Below, piece after piece: positions 1-10,452 of a stretch of DNA of 64,000 bases. The notes under the pieces were generated by a model. That model searched no databases. It saw only the letters and a list, made by a program, of their open reading frames with translations, and was not told where the DNA came from. Positions within the stretch are counted from its first letter, which is position 1. Every line of letters begins with the position of its first letter. A program made the position numbers and the translations under genes. This DNA is from an uncultured Chlamydia sp. (lineage in GTDB: Bacteria > Chlamydiota > Chlamydiia > Chlamydiales > Simkaniaceae). The DNA lies in NCBI GenBank assembly GCA_946127115.1, contig CAMGYI010000001.1, forward strand, positions 912,857-976,856. Reading direction: 5' to 3'.

Positions 1-1
1 T

Positions 2-760
2 GAAGAGGAAAAAAAAACAACACCTCCGAAAAAAGTATGCATGACTCTGATATCTGTAGAACAACCAAAACTCCCTCCTATTGATGATGCCTTAGCACAG
101 AAGATTGGAGCAAAAAACGTTGATGATATGAAGGAGAAGCTTGAAAAGCTTTTGAACAAGCAAGCTAATGAGCACATACAACGCGGATATCGTGAGCAAA
201 TGGGTGAGTTTCTTCTTAAAAACTACCCGTTTGAACTTCCTAAGACCCTCCTTCAGAAAGAGACACAGTTCCGAATCAAGCAATTGGTCAATGACCCCGC
301 TTTCCAGAAAAAGCTCATGGCGATGAGTGAGGATGAACGAAAAACCGCAATCAATGACATTCAAGTACAAGGAGAAAGAGCTGTACGCCTTTTCTATATT
401 TCCAGAAAGATCGTCCAAGATCAGAAAATCTCCGTCTCCCCAAGTGAAGTTCATCAAGAAGTAAAAACTCCAATGGAAGCAATGTTTAGTGATCAGTCTG
501 ATGTCTATACTGCAAAAGAAGAATCACAGGAACAAAAGGCCATTGCAATGTCTCGCTTAATCCTCAGCAAAGCCGAAGATTTCTTGATCAGTAGAGCTAA
601 GATTGTCGCTCCAAAGCCAAAGAAAAAGGTAACTGAGAAAAAAGAGCCTCCTAAAAAAGCGGCTCCTAAGAAAACAACTGCAAGGGGAAAAGCTCCTGAC
701 AAAAAAACGACTGGAGCAAAAAAAGCGGCCCCAAAGAAGAAATCAACGAAGAATTCTTGA
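2..760 (+). CDS. tig: Trigger factor, C-terminal part (5' truncated by window edge), with Lys/Ala/Pro-rich tail
   Basis: Frame is open from base 2; trigger-factor-like C-terminal helical domain (LLKNYPFELPKTLLQKET...); directly upstream of clpP and clpX. Confidence 0.85.
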   Translation, partial: EEEKKTTPPKKVCMTLISVEQPKLPPIDDALAQKIGAKNVDDMKEKLEKLLNKQANEHIQRGYREQMGEFLLKNYPFELPKTLLQKETQFRIKQLVNDPAFQKKLMAMSEDERKTAINDIQVQGERAVRLFYISRKIVQDQKISVSPSEVHQEVKTPMEAMFSDQSDVYTAKEESQEQKAIAMSRLILSKAEDFLISRAKIVAPKPKKKVTEKKEPPKKAAPKKTTARGKAPDKKTTGAKKAAPKKKSTKNS

Positions 761-816
761 CCGAAGCTCATCAGATGTCTATAAAAGAATAAAACGTTAA
801 TTAAAAAGGAACTGAC

Positions 817-1416
817 ATGTCTTTGGTACCCTATGTCATTGAAGATACTGGGCGTGGAGAACGCTCAATGGACATCTACTCTCGTCTTCTTAAAGACAGA
901 ATTATCTTTATTGGAACCGAGATCAACGATCAGGTTGCCAACGCTGTGGTTGCACAGCTGATTTTCCTTCGCGCTGATGATCCCAGGAAAGATATCAGTA
1001 TCTATATCAACTCTCCAGGAGGAGTAATCTCATCAGGACTAGCGATCTATGACACTATCCGTTTCCTAGGAATCGACGTAAACACCTACTGTATAGGGCA
1101 GGCCGCCTCAATGGGGGCCCTCCTCCTGGCAGCAGGAACAAAAGGAAAGCGATTTGCTCTTCCAAATAGCCGAATCATGATCCACCAACCTCTTGGTGGA
1201 ATCACTGGATCATCTTCTGACATTCATATTCAGGCCCAAGAAATTCTACGGATGAAGAAGACACTTTCTCAAATCATTGCTGAACACACTGGGCAACCAC
1301 TCGAGAAAGTCATTGAAGATTCCGACCGAGATTTCTTTATGAGTGCCGAAAATGCGGTGAAATATGGATTGATCGATAAAGTAGTTACCCCGACTAAAGG
1401 AAAGAAAGAGAAATGA
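817..1416 (+). CDS. clpP: ATP-dependent Clp protease proteolytic subunit
   Basis: ClpP signatures [18 protein letters not shown] (Ser), [10 protein letters not shown] (His), [18 protein letters not shown]. Confidence 0.97.
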   Translation: MSLVPYVIEDTGRGERSMDIYSRLLKDRIIFIGTEINDQVANAVVAQLIFLRADDPRKDISIYINSPGGVISSGLAIYDTIRFLGIDVNTYCIGQAASMGALLLAAGTKGKRFALPNSRIMIHQPLGGITGSSSDIHIQAQEILRMKKTLSQIIAEHTGQPLEKVIEDSDRDFFMSAENAVKYGLIDKVVTPTKGKKEK

Positions 1417-2657
1417 GCAAACCGACGAACGGATCCCAAGAAATGGCAGCCTGCTCTTTTTGCGGGCGAACAGAGGATGCAGTTGAAAAGCTCGTCTCAG
1501 GTCCTAATGCTTTCATCTGCGACAAATGTGTACGCCTTTGCATGGACATTGTTGAAAAAAAAGCCATTAAGCATGAGATCAAACTCTTAAAACCCATGGA
1601 AATCAAGAAACGTCTAGACGCCTATATCATTGGACAGGAGAAAGCGAAGAAAACCATTGCTGTTGCCGTTTATAACCATTACAAACGGATTCGCTCCCTA
1701 TCCAATGATAAAAATGAAATGGAATATAGCAAATCAAATGTTCTCCTTTTGGGGCCTACGGGATCGGGTAAAACTCTCATTGCTCGCACTCTTGCAGAGG
1801 TCCTTGATGTCCCCTTTGCCATTGCGGATGCAACAACACTTACCGAAGCAGGCTACGTTGGAGAAGATGTTGAAAATATCATCCTCCGCCTTGTTCAAAA
1901 TGCTGACTACGATATTGCAAGAGCTGAGCAAGGAATCATCTACGTCGATGAAATCGATAAAATCCGAAAGACTTCAGGTAACGTCTCTATTACGCGAGAT
2001 GTTTCAGGTGAAGGGGTGCAACAGTCGCTTCTCAAAATTGTTGAAGGAACAGTCGCCAATGTTCCACCTAAAGGAGGACGAAAACACCCGAACCAAGAAT
2101 ACATTAAGATCAACACCCAAAACATCCTCTTCATCGTTGGAGGAGCCTTTGTGAATCTCGATAAAATTGTGGCAAAACGCTTAGGAAAAGGGGTTATTGG
2201 ATTCGATACCAAACAACAAGACCGTGCGTTCGATGCAACAGAAACCAATTATCTCCTCTCAAAAGTTGAAACAGAAGATTTAGTTGAATTTGGACTGATT
2301 CCTGAGTTTGTAGGGCGCTTTAATAGCTTGGCGAACTGTAATGAACTCACCCTAGATGACCTTATAGAAATCCTCGTGAAACCAAAAAATGCAATCATTG
2401 GACAGTATCAGCGTCTATTTACTGAAGATGGCGTAGACCTCTCCTTTACAGAGGATGCATTAAAGGCAATTGCTGCAAAAGCAAAGAAATCAGACACCGG
2501 AGCACGCGCACTTCGAATGATCGTTGAGACTCTCTTAATGGATCTGATGTATGAAGTTCCTTCCGATCCCACCGTCAAGCAAGTAACCATTGAAGAAGGA
2601 TGCGTGATCGGCGACAAACCACCTGTCATCAAACATTCAAAAGAAGAAGCTGGTTAG
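1413..2657 (+). CDS. clpX: ATP-dependent Clp protease ATP-binding subunit ClpX
   Basis: N-terminal Cys4 zinc motif CSFCGR...CDKC, Walker [18 protein letters not shown]; 4-bp overlap with clpP. Confidence 0.97.
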   Translation: MSKPTNGSQEMAACSFCGRTEDAVEKLVSGPNAFICDKCVRLCMDIVEKKAIKHEIKLLKPMEIKKRLDAYIIGQEKAKKTIAVAVYNHYKRIRSLSNDKNEMEYSKSNVLLLGPTGSGKTLIARTLAEVLDVPFAIADATTLTEAGYVGEDVENIILRLVQNADYDIARAEQGIIYVDEIDKIRKTSGNVSITRDVSGEGVQQSLLKIVEGTVANVPPKGGRKHPNQEYIKINTQNILFIVGGAFVNLDKIVAKRLGKGVIGFDTKQQDRAFDATETNYLLSKVETEDLVEFGLIPEFVGRFNSLANCNELTLDDLIEILVKPKNAIIGQYQRLFTEDGVDLSFTEDALKAIAAKAKKSDTGARALRMIVETLLMDLMYEVPSDPTVKQVTIEEGCVIGDKPPVIKHSKEEAG

Positions 2658-4663
2658 CCGCCTGCTGCCGCTCCAACAGTCTTTGCTTTATAAGCGCTTC
2701 CTGCGCTGTAGGATTTGACTTTCTGATCAACTACGGCCCTTCGATGATGCTCTAGTGCTTCTTTAAGGACGGATTTTACAGTGTCTGATGCTCCGGTATA
2801 TCCCGCTAAATCTGCATCCGCAGGAGATTCAACAGGAGGTCTAAGGATTGCACTTAATATAAGTTTTTCAGCTTTTGGATCTTTAAAAACCTCTCTACCA
2901 ATGGTCTCATACTGAAGCTGACCCCGTTCATCTCTTTCAAGATTACCCTTTGAATCTGTTCTTAAAAAGGTAGTTCTGTTTAAAGCTTGAGTCGCTTCTA
3001 AAACCTCTAGGCGACGCGTGGCATGTGTGGCATTAGGAACACCAGATTCAGATAGGTGATGGACAAGTGCTCCAACTTCGATCGCCTGTTGCTTATCTTT
3101 TGTTGTCGGTTCATATTTTTTGCGACGGAAAAGGCTTACGTTTTCTCTTGAAACCATATTAACGTAATCACGTGCAATGGTTTTCGAAAGCTCAAGACGC
3201 CGTCTATCTGTTACTTCTTTAGCCGCTGCCGCGTCATGTTCAGCTTTTGGTCCCAAAGTCTCCAAATGTTCAGCTTCTGAAAGTGGGGCTAGAAGCTGTT
3301 CTCCTGTGGAGATGACAGAACAACCTACAAAGGTTCCGCTATCACCGTCCCAATGCCTTTCTTGATATTTATAAACCCTTGATAGCTCCATTAAGGTAAA
3401 GTGCATGATTGTGTCGTTTGAAGAGTTGACTTCATTCGCTACTTGATTTATCTCGACCAATTCACCCTTAATCTTTTTTATTGAGTCTACTTGCTCTTTA
3501 GTCTTCTCCTTTGCTTGAGACGTTTCCAGCTCCTTAAGTTTCTCAGAATGTTTTTTACATAGAGCATTAAAAATTGAATCTTTGAGATGTGCTGCTTGTT
3601 CAATTTTATTGAGAGCTTCAGCGCCTCTTTGGTTAACTTGATACTCACCAAAGAATTTCCCTCCTCTTTTCTTTAAGAACTCAAACTCTTCCATCGTATC
3701 GCCGTACTTACCATGTTTAGAGCTATCTTTTACTCTACCATCTTGGGGAGAAAATGGACGAAAAAGCTCTAAACCATTCGGATTCCCTTCGAAATCATGT
3801 AAAAAACAATCTTTCGTCTTCCCAACTTCACGCTCGGTTAAGGTCTTAATTTCTCTATTGATGGAAAGTAGCTTTGTGAAAACACTATTTATCATGGCGT
3901 CATCGATATTATCAATACCCTGATCTTCTAAAAGACGTTTGATATCAGCTTTGTTGACAAGATCATACTTTACTGGAGGTTCTCCTGATCTGTTATAAAC
4001 CTGAATAAAGTTCCAGGTTACGCTGTAGCTAACTGCCTTATTCGGCATCCCTTCACGTCCACCTACTCCAATAGCATGTTTAATCTTTGCAAATTGAACA
4101 TCCACTTTGTGTTGACGCTCATTGTCAGGAACCTCTTCGTCATCGACCTTTTTGTTTAAATCAACTGAACGACTGAACCCTTTTCCCTGCATAGCATCAG
4201 TAGAAAAAACCATCTGCGCTTTACCCGCATTGAGGTACCTTTCGATATGTTCCTCATCAAATTTTTCGTCTGGCTGAGGAACTCGAACAAAAAGCATCCC
4301 ATCTCCTGGAATTTCCTCTGTCTCATGCATCTCGTGAGTTTGAGCAGTCATAACCGCCGTCACTCCTGAATGGTTTTCTGTCGTGAGAACAACTGTCGGT
4401 CCTACTTCTGCCGTAACCCGAGACGTTACTCCAGTATGCCCATCTCTACCACTACCTACATGATCCGCCTTGAGGGTAGGGCCCGCTAAAGAGCGTGAAA
4501 GCACCCCTCTAGAAACATGGGAAATATCCTTATCCAGCTCTAAATCAGCTGATTTAGATGACCACCTCCATTTTGCAGCCGCAGCACCCAAAAGAGTAGT
4601 ACCTGCAGCTACAGCGATCGGAAGAGCATAATAAGAAGCTAATGAAGCTATTACCGCGCACAC
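2654..4663 (-). CDS. Hypothetical 669-aa protein with N-terminal hydrophobic segment
   Basis: Long ORF convergent with clpX (4-bp overlap); N-terminus [30 protein letters not shown] is hydrophobic; no recognised domain. Confidence 0.75.
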   Translation of the reverse strand: MCAVIASLASYYALPIAVAAGTTLLGAAAAKWRWSSKSADLELDKDISHVSRGVLSRSLAGPTLKADHVGSGRDGHTGVTSRVTAEVGPTVVLTTENHSGVTAVMTAQTHEMHETEEIPGDGMLFVRVPQPDEKFDEEHIERYLNAGKAQMVFSTDAMQGKGFSRSVDLNKKVDDEEVPDNERQHKVDVQFAKIKHAIGVGGREGMPNKAVSYSVTWNFIQVYNRSGEPPVKYDLVNKADIKRLLEDQGIDNIDDAMINSVFTKLLSINREIKTLTEREVGKTKDCFLHDFEGNPNGLELFRPFSPQDGRVKDSSKHGKYGDTMEEFEFLKKRGGKFFGEYQVNQRGAEALNKIEQAAHLKDSIFNALCKKHSEKLKELETSQAKEKTKEQVDSIKKIKGELVEINQVANEVNSSNDTIMHFTLMELSRVYKYQERHWDGDSGTFVGCSVISTGEQLLAPLSEAEHLETLGPKAEHDAAAAKEVTDRRRLELSKTIARDYVNMVSRENVSLFRRKKYEPTTKDKQQAIEVGALVHHLSESGVPNATHATRRLEVLEATQALNRTTFLRTDSKGNLERDERGQLQYETIGREVFKDPKAEKLILSAILRPPVESPADADLAGYTGASDTVKSVLKEALEHHRRAVVDQKVKSYSAGSAYKAKTVGAAAGG

Positions 4664-5080
4664 TTTTAACCCACCTCTTTTATATCACTTAATTATATCA
4701 TATTATCGATTTAATTTAAATTAGTTATAAAAATTAAATTTTAATTAACTATTTCATAATTAATAGCTTAAGAACAATTCATCTAACTTTTATAGATTTA
4801 AGATAACCTACCAATAACAAAAAAGACCCAATCAAAAGATTAAATATCAAATAGTTAGAGTCAGAAATAACTAAGAATAAGTGCTCTGGTAACGATTAGC
4901 AAGGAAAAATCCCTATTTGACAAGGCAACAAGGGCATAGGAAGATTTACAGTAGACCTATTGCGATTTAAATCTTTAGGCCTTAAAACAAAAAAGGCTCT
5001 TATAAGGAGAAACTCTGGATATGATTTTTCTGCACCCGTACCAAAACCCTCAAAGATTCTTCTCATATCAATCAGTCCCT

Positions 5081-5281
5081 CTATAACAGAGAGATCCTGC
5101 TATTTCCTATCTGATGACTTACATAGAAAACAGAGTCTTCTTCCAATAGTTGAAGGTAAGGCAGTTGATTGATACAACACCAATCTAGACCAGTTAAATC
5201 ACTTGATTGGCATTCTTGTAATTTTTCTATCCAAAATTCCCTAAGGTTCTCTGATCTTTTTGCTTCTTCCTTCATATACAC
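5081..5281 (-). pseudogene. Possible IS66-type accessory (TnpA-like) fragment, decayed
   Basis: RSENLREFWIEKLQECQSSDLTGLDWCCINQL resembles the W...SGLS..xWC..xxL N-terminal pattern of IS66 helper proteins; a frame change would add NYWKKTLFS. Confidence 0.35.
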
Positions 5282-5512
5282 GGACCTCCTAACATTAAAA
5301 TGAGATCCATTATTTTATCAGACAGACCTACCCTTGAATAGGTGGTCTGTTTTGCCGTTTATGGATAGGGGGGGACTACTGAACCCTCTAATGAGGTGCA
5401 GATCTGACTTTCACCTTCATTGAGATTGGGCGATAAACTCCCAAACCGAGGGTGTGCTTAGACTCTCAGACACAATATTTAATAATATCTCACTACCAGT
5501 GGAGCACTCTCT

Positions 5513-6214
5513 CTAAGGTAACAGTAAACTAGTGAAAAATTCTTTTCTATATCGGCTTTCATTTCCCATGAAAACACCGCTAGCCTTTGTCGTAACTACA
5601 GAAGTGCCATCATGATTTATTCCTCTACAAGAAATACAGTTATGAGATGCAACCATAGTAATAATAACACCCTGATTATGTTTACATATCTTGTCTATAA
5701 CGTTATGGATAGCATTAGTAAGCTGTTCCTGAATCGCCCCTCTTCTAGAAAAATTTTCCACAACCCTATTTAATTTAGACAAACCAATGATCCTACCAAC
5801 TGCTGTTGAAATATACCCTATATGAACTTTACCTTTAATTATCTGATGGTGATGTGAACAAACAGATATAATCGGAATATTTCTCTCTATAATAAGTCCA
5901 TCATAACCATCTGAAGGAAAAGATATAACATCATCTAATGATGTATATCTCCCTTTCCACAAATCCTCAACATATGTCTTAGCTACTCTCATAGGAGTAT
6001 CAGAGGAATTAGGATCATTCCTCCAGTCACAGCCTAAAGCACTTAAAAACTTTCCATAATATTTAGAAGCTTTTTTTATCATTCTAACTTTGGCATCTAA
6101 TTTTAAATGACCTAAATTACCATTAGCATGACTACTAGGCGCTAGTTCTAAATCTTTAAGTTGTTTATTTTCTCTGATTGCTTCTTTATCATGGTTTTTA
6201 AAACCAATTTTCAT
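5513..6214 (-). CDS. folE: GTP cyclohydrolase I
   Basis: DTPMRVAKTYVEDLWKG, CSHHHQIIKGKVHIGYI, GLSKLNRVVENFSRRGAIQEQLT, SHNCISCRGI. Confidence 0.95.
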   Translation of the reverse strand: MKIGFKNHDKEAIRENKQLKDLELAPSSHANGNLGHLKLDAKVRMIKKASKYYGKFLSALGCDWRNDPNSSDTPMRVAKTYVEDLWKGRYTSLDDVISFPSDGYDGLIIERNIPIISVCSHHHQIIKGKVHIGYISTAVGRIIGLSKLNRVVENFSRRGAIQEQLTNAIHNVIDKICKHNQGVIITMVASHNCISCRGINHDGTSVVTTKASGVFMGNESRYRKEFFTSLLLP

Positions 6215-6327
6215 CCTTTTTAAGGTACTTGAGAATGAATCAACAGAACTTATATTTTTTTTAGAAATATTGTTTCTCCTTTTTATATTTTCTATTTAGT
6301 CTCTGAAGACGTCAGATCCTTGGATTT

Positions 6328-7008
6328 CTAGTTTTTTAACATCGCTATATTTCCAATTGGAATAGAACTCAAAAAATTATTAAGGGAATTGAGTATATCT
6401 TCTACCTTACTCAAAATATTTTGCTCCTCTTCTGGGAGTACAAGCGAGGTTAATATTTGTTTCTCTGAATGAGCATGTTCAATGTCAACAGTTTCATGAA
6501 CTGAAAAATATCGATAACTGATAGGATCTACAAACCCATACCATTTCTTTAGACCATCAATTTTTGTTCGACAAATTTCAGGAATTTGACTTTCATAACT
6601 ATATAGAGCAGCCAAACCAACAGTTAATGGTTGAGAAGTGCAGATTCTGCGAAAATTATCGATCAATTCAAGAGTCGATGTTTGTGGGTTATAGGTTTCT
6701 AGCTCTTTCTCATCAACTTTAAGAGCTAAAGTAAAGGACCTCCAAAGATCGGGATGATTAGGGTTACCAGCTTCTTCATCTATCAGATTTGATAAAAGAC
6801 ACTTTCGTATTTTTGGATTGCCACATCGACTGTGTAAAGCAGAAATATAAGTAGGAAAAGCTTTAACGTGTTGGTAATACTCTTTGGCGTATATTTGTAA
6901 TATAGGTCTTGTTAATAACCCATGTGTCCACGCTTGATAAAATGGGTGCAAAAGCATGTGTTTTCTTTGAATCATTTTCTCTAGCCTGTTTATAAAAAAA
7001 ATATTCAT
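6328..7008 (-). CDS. CADD-like / PqqC-like diiron protein (CT610-type, para-aminobenzoate synthesis)
   Basis: HPFYQAWTHGLL, YYQHVKAFPTYISALHS, DEEAGNPNHPDLW, HETVDIEHAHSEKQIL; sits in a folate operon as in Chlamydia CT610-CT614. Confidence 0.88.
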   Translation of the reverse strand: MNIFFINRLEKMIQRKHMLLHPFYQAWTHGLLTRPILQIYAKEYYQHVKAFPTYISALHSRCGNPKIRKCLLSNLIDEEAGNPNHPDLWRSFTLALKVDEKELETYNPQTSTLELIDNFRRICTSQPLTVGLAALYSYESQIPEICRTKIDGLKKWYGFVDPISYRYFSVHETVDIEHAHSEKQILTSLVLPEEEQNILSKVEDILNSLNNFLSSIPIGNIAMLKN

Positions 7009-7045
7009 ATATCTCCATTTTATTTAATATGATTTTACTAATTTA

Positions 7046-7828
7046 TTATTTTAGTTCGTGATCATCAAGGAATGCTGTTCTTCTGGAGTCTCTTACAGAA
7101 CTAGATTGAATCCCGGAGAAGAGGGGATAAAAGAGGTCCTCTTTCTGTTCGATAGATATCGATGTTTGCTCCCGCTCATTAGGGGGGTAATCCATAAATT
7201 GTATTTTAGGGGCATCATCAATCAGCGCTATCGGGGTTTGTTCAGCTCCTTCACCCATCTCCACAACTGCCGAGGTTGCATATGCATCGACTAAATTCAA
7301 ACAAGTCAGTTGGTAAGTATAATCAAAGCAATCTTTTAATCCTTGGTAGGAATAGAAAGGATGAAATCCGCACCAACTAAGTCCCAGACCGACGGTACCC
7401 CTGCGAAGGGGAGTGAGTTGACTATCCGCAATTAGGACCCCAAATTCTTCCAGTTGATAATGTTTGCATAATGCATTCCAAATATCGGCTGTATGAGAAA
7501 AAAGTTTTTGAGGAAAAAGGATATAGGTCCCCGCTCCATTCGATTCATCGATCCCTGCGAAAGGAATCACGACATTTCTCTTAATTGTGAGTTGAATAGC
7601 GTCTTTCTCTGATAGCTGCCAGTATTGATCAGCTTCTTTTTTGATTAAGGACTCTTTTGAGATCTTGAGGCTTTCTTTCCGGATGAAATATCCATAGCAA
7701 AGCGAAAGAATTTTACTTGAAATCACCAAAACCTGTTTCTCCTGAAGAGAAGGGAGTGAGTTTAACAATAAAGGAATTAAGTCTTCTCCAAAAAGGATTT
7801 TTTTTGTAGGAATTGCTGTGATTTTCAT
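7046..7828 (-). CDS. COG1478-family (F420-0:gamma-glutamyl ligase-like) protein, CT611-type, candidate folylglutamate synthase substitute
   Basis: Position between folA and the CADD gene; motifs GIDESNGAGTYILFP, LIADSQLTPLRRGTVGLGLSWCGF. Confidence 0.8.
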   Translation of the reverse strand: MKITAIPTKKILFGEDLIPLLLNSLPSLQEKQVLVISSKILSLCYGYFIRKESLKISKESLIKKEADQYWQLSEKDAIQLTIKRNVVIPFAGIDESNGAGTYILFPQKLFSHTADIWNALCKHYQLEEFGVLIADSQLTPLRRGTVGLGLSWCGFHPFYSYQGLKDCFDYTYQLTCLNLVDAYATSAVVEMGEGAEQTPIALIDDAPKIQFMDYPPNEREQTSISIEQKEDLFYPLFSGIQSSSVRDSRRTAFLDDHELK

Positions 7829-7830
7829 GA

Positions 7831-8322
7831 TTATCCCTCTGAAAAAATATAACGAAATACTTCGAATCCTTGTCCCTTATAGAAAAATTTTTTCTGACAA
7901 GCATCCCTAAGATATTTTTTAGGAAAAAAAGTATCGCTTACATATACGCCGGTAATAAGGCTGAGATAGAGTGTATGAATTATTCTTTTGGAAAAGAAGA
8001 GAGTAAAAATAGATTCTCCTCCTATTACATAAGCTTTTTGATAAGAAAATTGTTGAGCAAGTTTCAGACAATGAGAGTCATTACGTGCATAAAAAAGGCT
8101 CGGGTTTTCACTTACTCTATTTTGGTTTGTAAGGACAATAAATATTCGATTGATAAGAAGGTTTTTAGGGAGGGTGGAGTAGGTCCGATGTCCCATAACG
8201 AGCGTTTGATTTAGTGTTTGCTGACGGAAAAATTTTGTTTCTCCAGGAAGACTCCAAGGAAGATTCCCTTGATATCCAATACCCCCTTGAGAATCACACG
8301 CAGCAATCGCATAGAATTTCAT
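7831..8322 (-). CDS. folA: Dihydrofolate reductase
   Basis: AIAACDSQGGIGYQGNLPWSLPGETKFFRQQT, VMGHRTYSTLP, AYVIGGESIF. Confidence 0.92.
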   Translation of the reverse strand: MKFYAIAACDSQGGIGYQGNLPWSLPGETKFFRQQTLNQTLVMGHRTYSTLPKNLLINRIFIVLTNQNRVSENPSLFYARNDSHCLKLAQQFSYQKAYVIGGESIFTLFFSKRIIHTLYLSLITGVYVSDTFFPKKYLRDACQKKFFYKGQGFEVFRYIFSEG

Positions 8323-9653
8323 AAAGGTCCTTCCATGAGTTGAGCGGCAGTTAAAAGACGTTGATGTTTTTCAACATTATGAACCCTCAAATAACCCACT
8401 TTTTTTTGGCTAAGAAGGAGGGAAATGGCCGCTGTCTCCCAATCTCGCTCTTCTGGTGGCATAGGAGTACACCACTTAAAAAATGATTTACGGGAATGGC
8501 CGACGAAGATTTCACATCCTAAATCCTTTAGGGCGTTAATATCGGATAATATTTGCCAAGATTGAAAGGCAAGTTTACCAAAACCAATGCCAGGATCTAG
8601 AAGGATTTGTTGTTGTGAAAGACCTCGTTTAAGACAGGTTGAGATCATTGCTTCTCCCCACTTTATTAAAGATTCAATAGGATGCTCTTTAGAAGAAAGA
8701 GTGCTTCCAGATGTTGGAGGAACCCCTAAAGAATGCATGAGTACAATTTTGATCCTGTTTCGAGCCACAAGGTCTAACGTTTTTGCATCACAACTTCCAG
8801 ATACGTCGTTAATAAAATGGATTGTATATTTTGCAACAGCTCTTTGGATCACGTCAAAAGAGTAACTATCGAGACTAATCTCTAATTGCTTTTCTTTTGA
8901 GAGAGGTTCTAATGCTTCTAAGATAGGAGACAATCTTTCCCATTCTAATTCAGAAGATATTTGAAAAGATCCGGGACGTGTCGATTGCGCTCCTAACTCA
9001 ATCACAGAGGCTCCAGCATCAGAGAGATCAACGATTTGACTCAAGGCTTTTTCTGTATCGAAAAATTGATTGCCATCCGAAAAAGAGTCAGGGGTAATAT
9101 TAACAACTCCAACTAACTTAGGCTCTAAAACTAATGAACGTTTAAAACAGGCAGGTTTAGACAAGCATTGCTTTGATAACTCCAAAAGATTTTTCCCAAA
9201 CCACTGATGGTTGGGATCGGGATACTTCCAATAAGGAAATAGCTGTGTTGCTGGAACAAGTGTAAAAAAACGCTCAAGAAAATGCGGGTGGGGAACCTGA
9301 AGAGAATCGGAATGGATCACAAAGTTTTCATAAAAAAGTAAATCGTAATCAATAATTCTAGGGCTCCATTTCGGAGCTTTTGGCACACGTCCCATCTTCG
9401 TTTCTAGATTTTTAATTTTTTTATGAAGAGCTCGAGGAGCGAGTGTAGTAACAATATGAACAACAGCATTTAGGTAGGGAATATTCCAAGAACTTGGGGA
9501 TCCTTCTGGAAGGATAGCTTCTGTTTCATAAACACAAGAGAGTTTCTTTATCGTGACATCTATTTCAGAAAGTAAATACAAAGCCCAACGTAAATTTTTT
9601 AGACGGTTCCCTAGGTTAGAACCAAGACCGATTCCAGCAACTCCCTCATACAC
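8319..9653 (-). CDS. folKP: Bifunctional HPPK / dihydropteroate synthase
   Basis: HPPK part GLGSNLGNR...PRIIDYDLLFYEN...PHPHFLERFFTLVP; DHPS part VGVVNITPDSFSDGNQF, IELGAQSTRPGS, DPGIGFGK, GHSRKSF. Confidence 0.94.
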   Translation of the reverse strand: MYEGVAGIGLGSNLGNRLKNLRWALYLLSEIDVTIKKLSCVYETEAILPEGSPSSWNIPYLNAVVHIVTTLAPRALHKKIKNLETKMGRVPKAPKWSPRIIDYDLLFYENFVIHSDSLQVPHPHFLERFFTLVPATQLFPYWKYPDPNHQWFGKNLLELSKQCLSKPACFKRSLVLEPKLVGVVNITPDSFSDGNQFFDTEKALSQIVDLSDAGASVIELGAQSTRPGSFQISSELEWERLSPILEALEPLSKEKQLEISLDSYSFDVIQRAVAKYTIHFINDVSGSCDAKTLDLVARNRIKIVLMHSLGVPPTSGSTLSSKEHPIESLIKWGEAMISTCLKRGLSQQQILLDPGIGFGKLAFQSWQILSDINALKDLGCEIFVGHSRKSFFKWCTPMPPEERDWETAAISLLLSQKKVGYLRVHNVEKHQRLLTAAQLMEGPL

Positions 9654-9703
9654 CTGGTCAAAACAATCTTTTTTGCCTTGTCGGGGGGGAACAGATCCTA
9701 TTT

Positions 9704-10108
9704 TTATAGATATTTCTGCGATGAACTCCTACAGTATTTGAATGCAATCCCTTTTTGAACATGAGGAACAGGATGATTAGGTTTCGTAATTACAACCTCA
9801 ATTACAACAGCATCCAAATTAATTTCTTTTTCAACAGCTTTAAAAACCTGTGCAGCTAAAAACTCAATTAAATTAAAGGACTGGTTTTTCACAGATTCAA
9901 CAACCTTTTCAGCGATCGCTTTGTAACAAACTACGCCAACAAGTTGATCTGAATAACAGCCAAGCAGCTCTTTTGAAAAAAATATTCTAATATCGATATC
10001 GACCGGCTGTAACTTTGATTTTTCTTCAACACTACACCCTAAAGAAATCCAGAGACGTAATCCTGGAATGAAAAGCTCATAACAATCTGTGAATCCTAAC
10101 TCCTGTTG
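9704..10108 (-). CDS. folX: Dihydroneopterin aldolase (FolX/FolB-like); no canonical start seen for the full-length frame
   Basis: Open minus frame from 10108 reads ...CYELFIPGLRLWISLGCSVEEKSKLQPVDIDIRIFF...NLIEFLAAQVFKAVEKEI...ITKPNHPVPHVQKGIAF; the ORF track lists only the GTG-initiated C-terminal half (9704..9892). Confidence 0.75.
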   Translation of the reverse strand, partial: QQELGFTDCYELFIPGLRLWISLGCSVEEKSKLQPVDIDIRIFFSKELLGCYSDQLVGVVCYKAIAEKVVESVKNQSFNLIEFLAAQVFKAVEKEINLDAVVIEVVITKPNHPVPHVQKGIAFKYCRSSSQKYL

Positions 10109-10452
10109 TTAGAGGCAATCCCTTATATCGATAAGATGAAATATAATTCAAGGACAATGTTAAAAAAATGGGGTTCTCAACACTATTTTCAACAAGTGCT
10201 GACAATTTTAAGGCCATTCTTTAGAAGAGACTATTGAGTGGACTTCAAAGAAAGAGAATGAAAACATTTAAATCATTCAAGGAATTTATTTCAAGTTGTT
10301 TGCAGTCAAATTATGTGGGTTTGAGGAAGACTTCCCCTATTCTGAAGAATAGCGACTAATTCACTCGCAATCAGCGCATCCATTTAAACCATTTGATCTG
10401 ATATTAGCTCCGAACAATGTCATCCATGGGATTCTCATTGCTATTGACATCT

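Noticed and set aside
505-771. 88-aa minus-strand ORF antisense to the tig tail
   Set aside because: Low-complexity Phe/Ala string is the complement of the Lys/Ala-rich tail; no independent coding signal.
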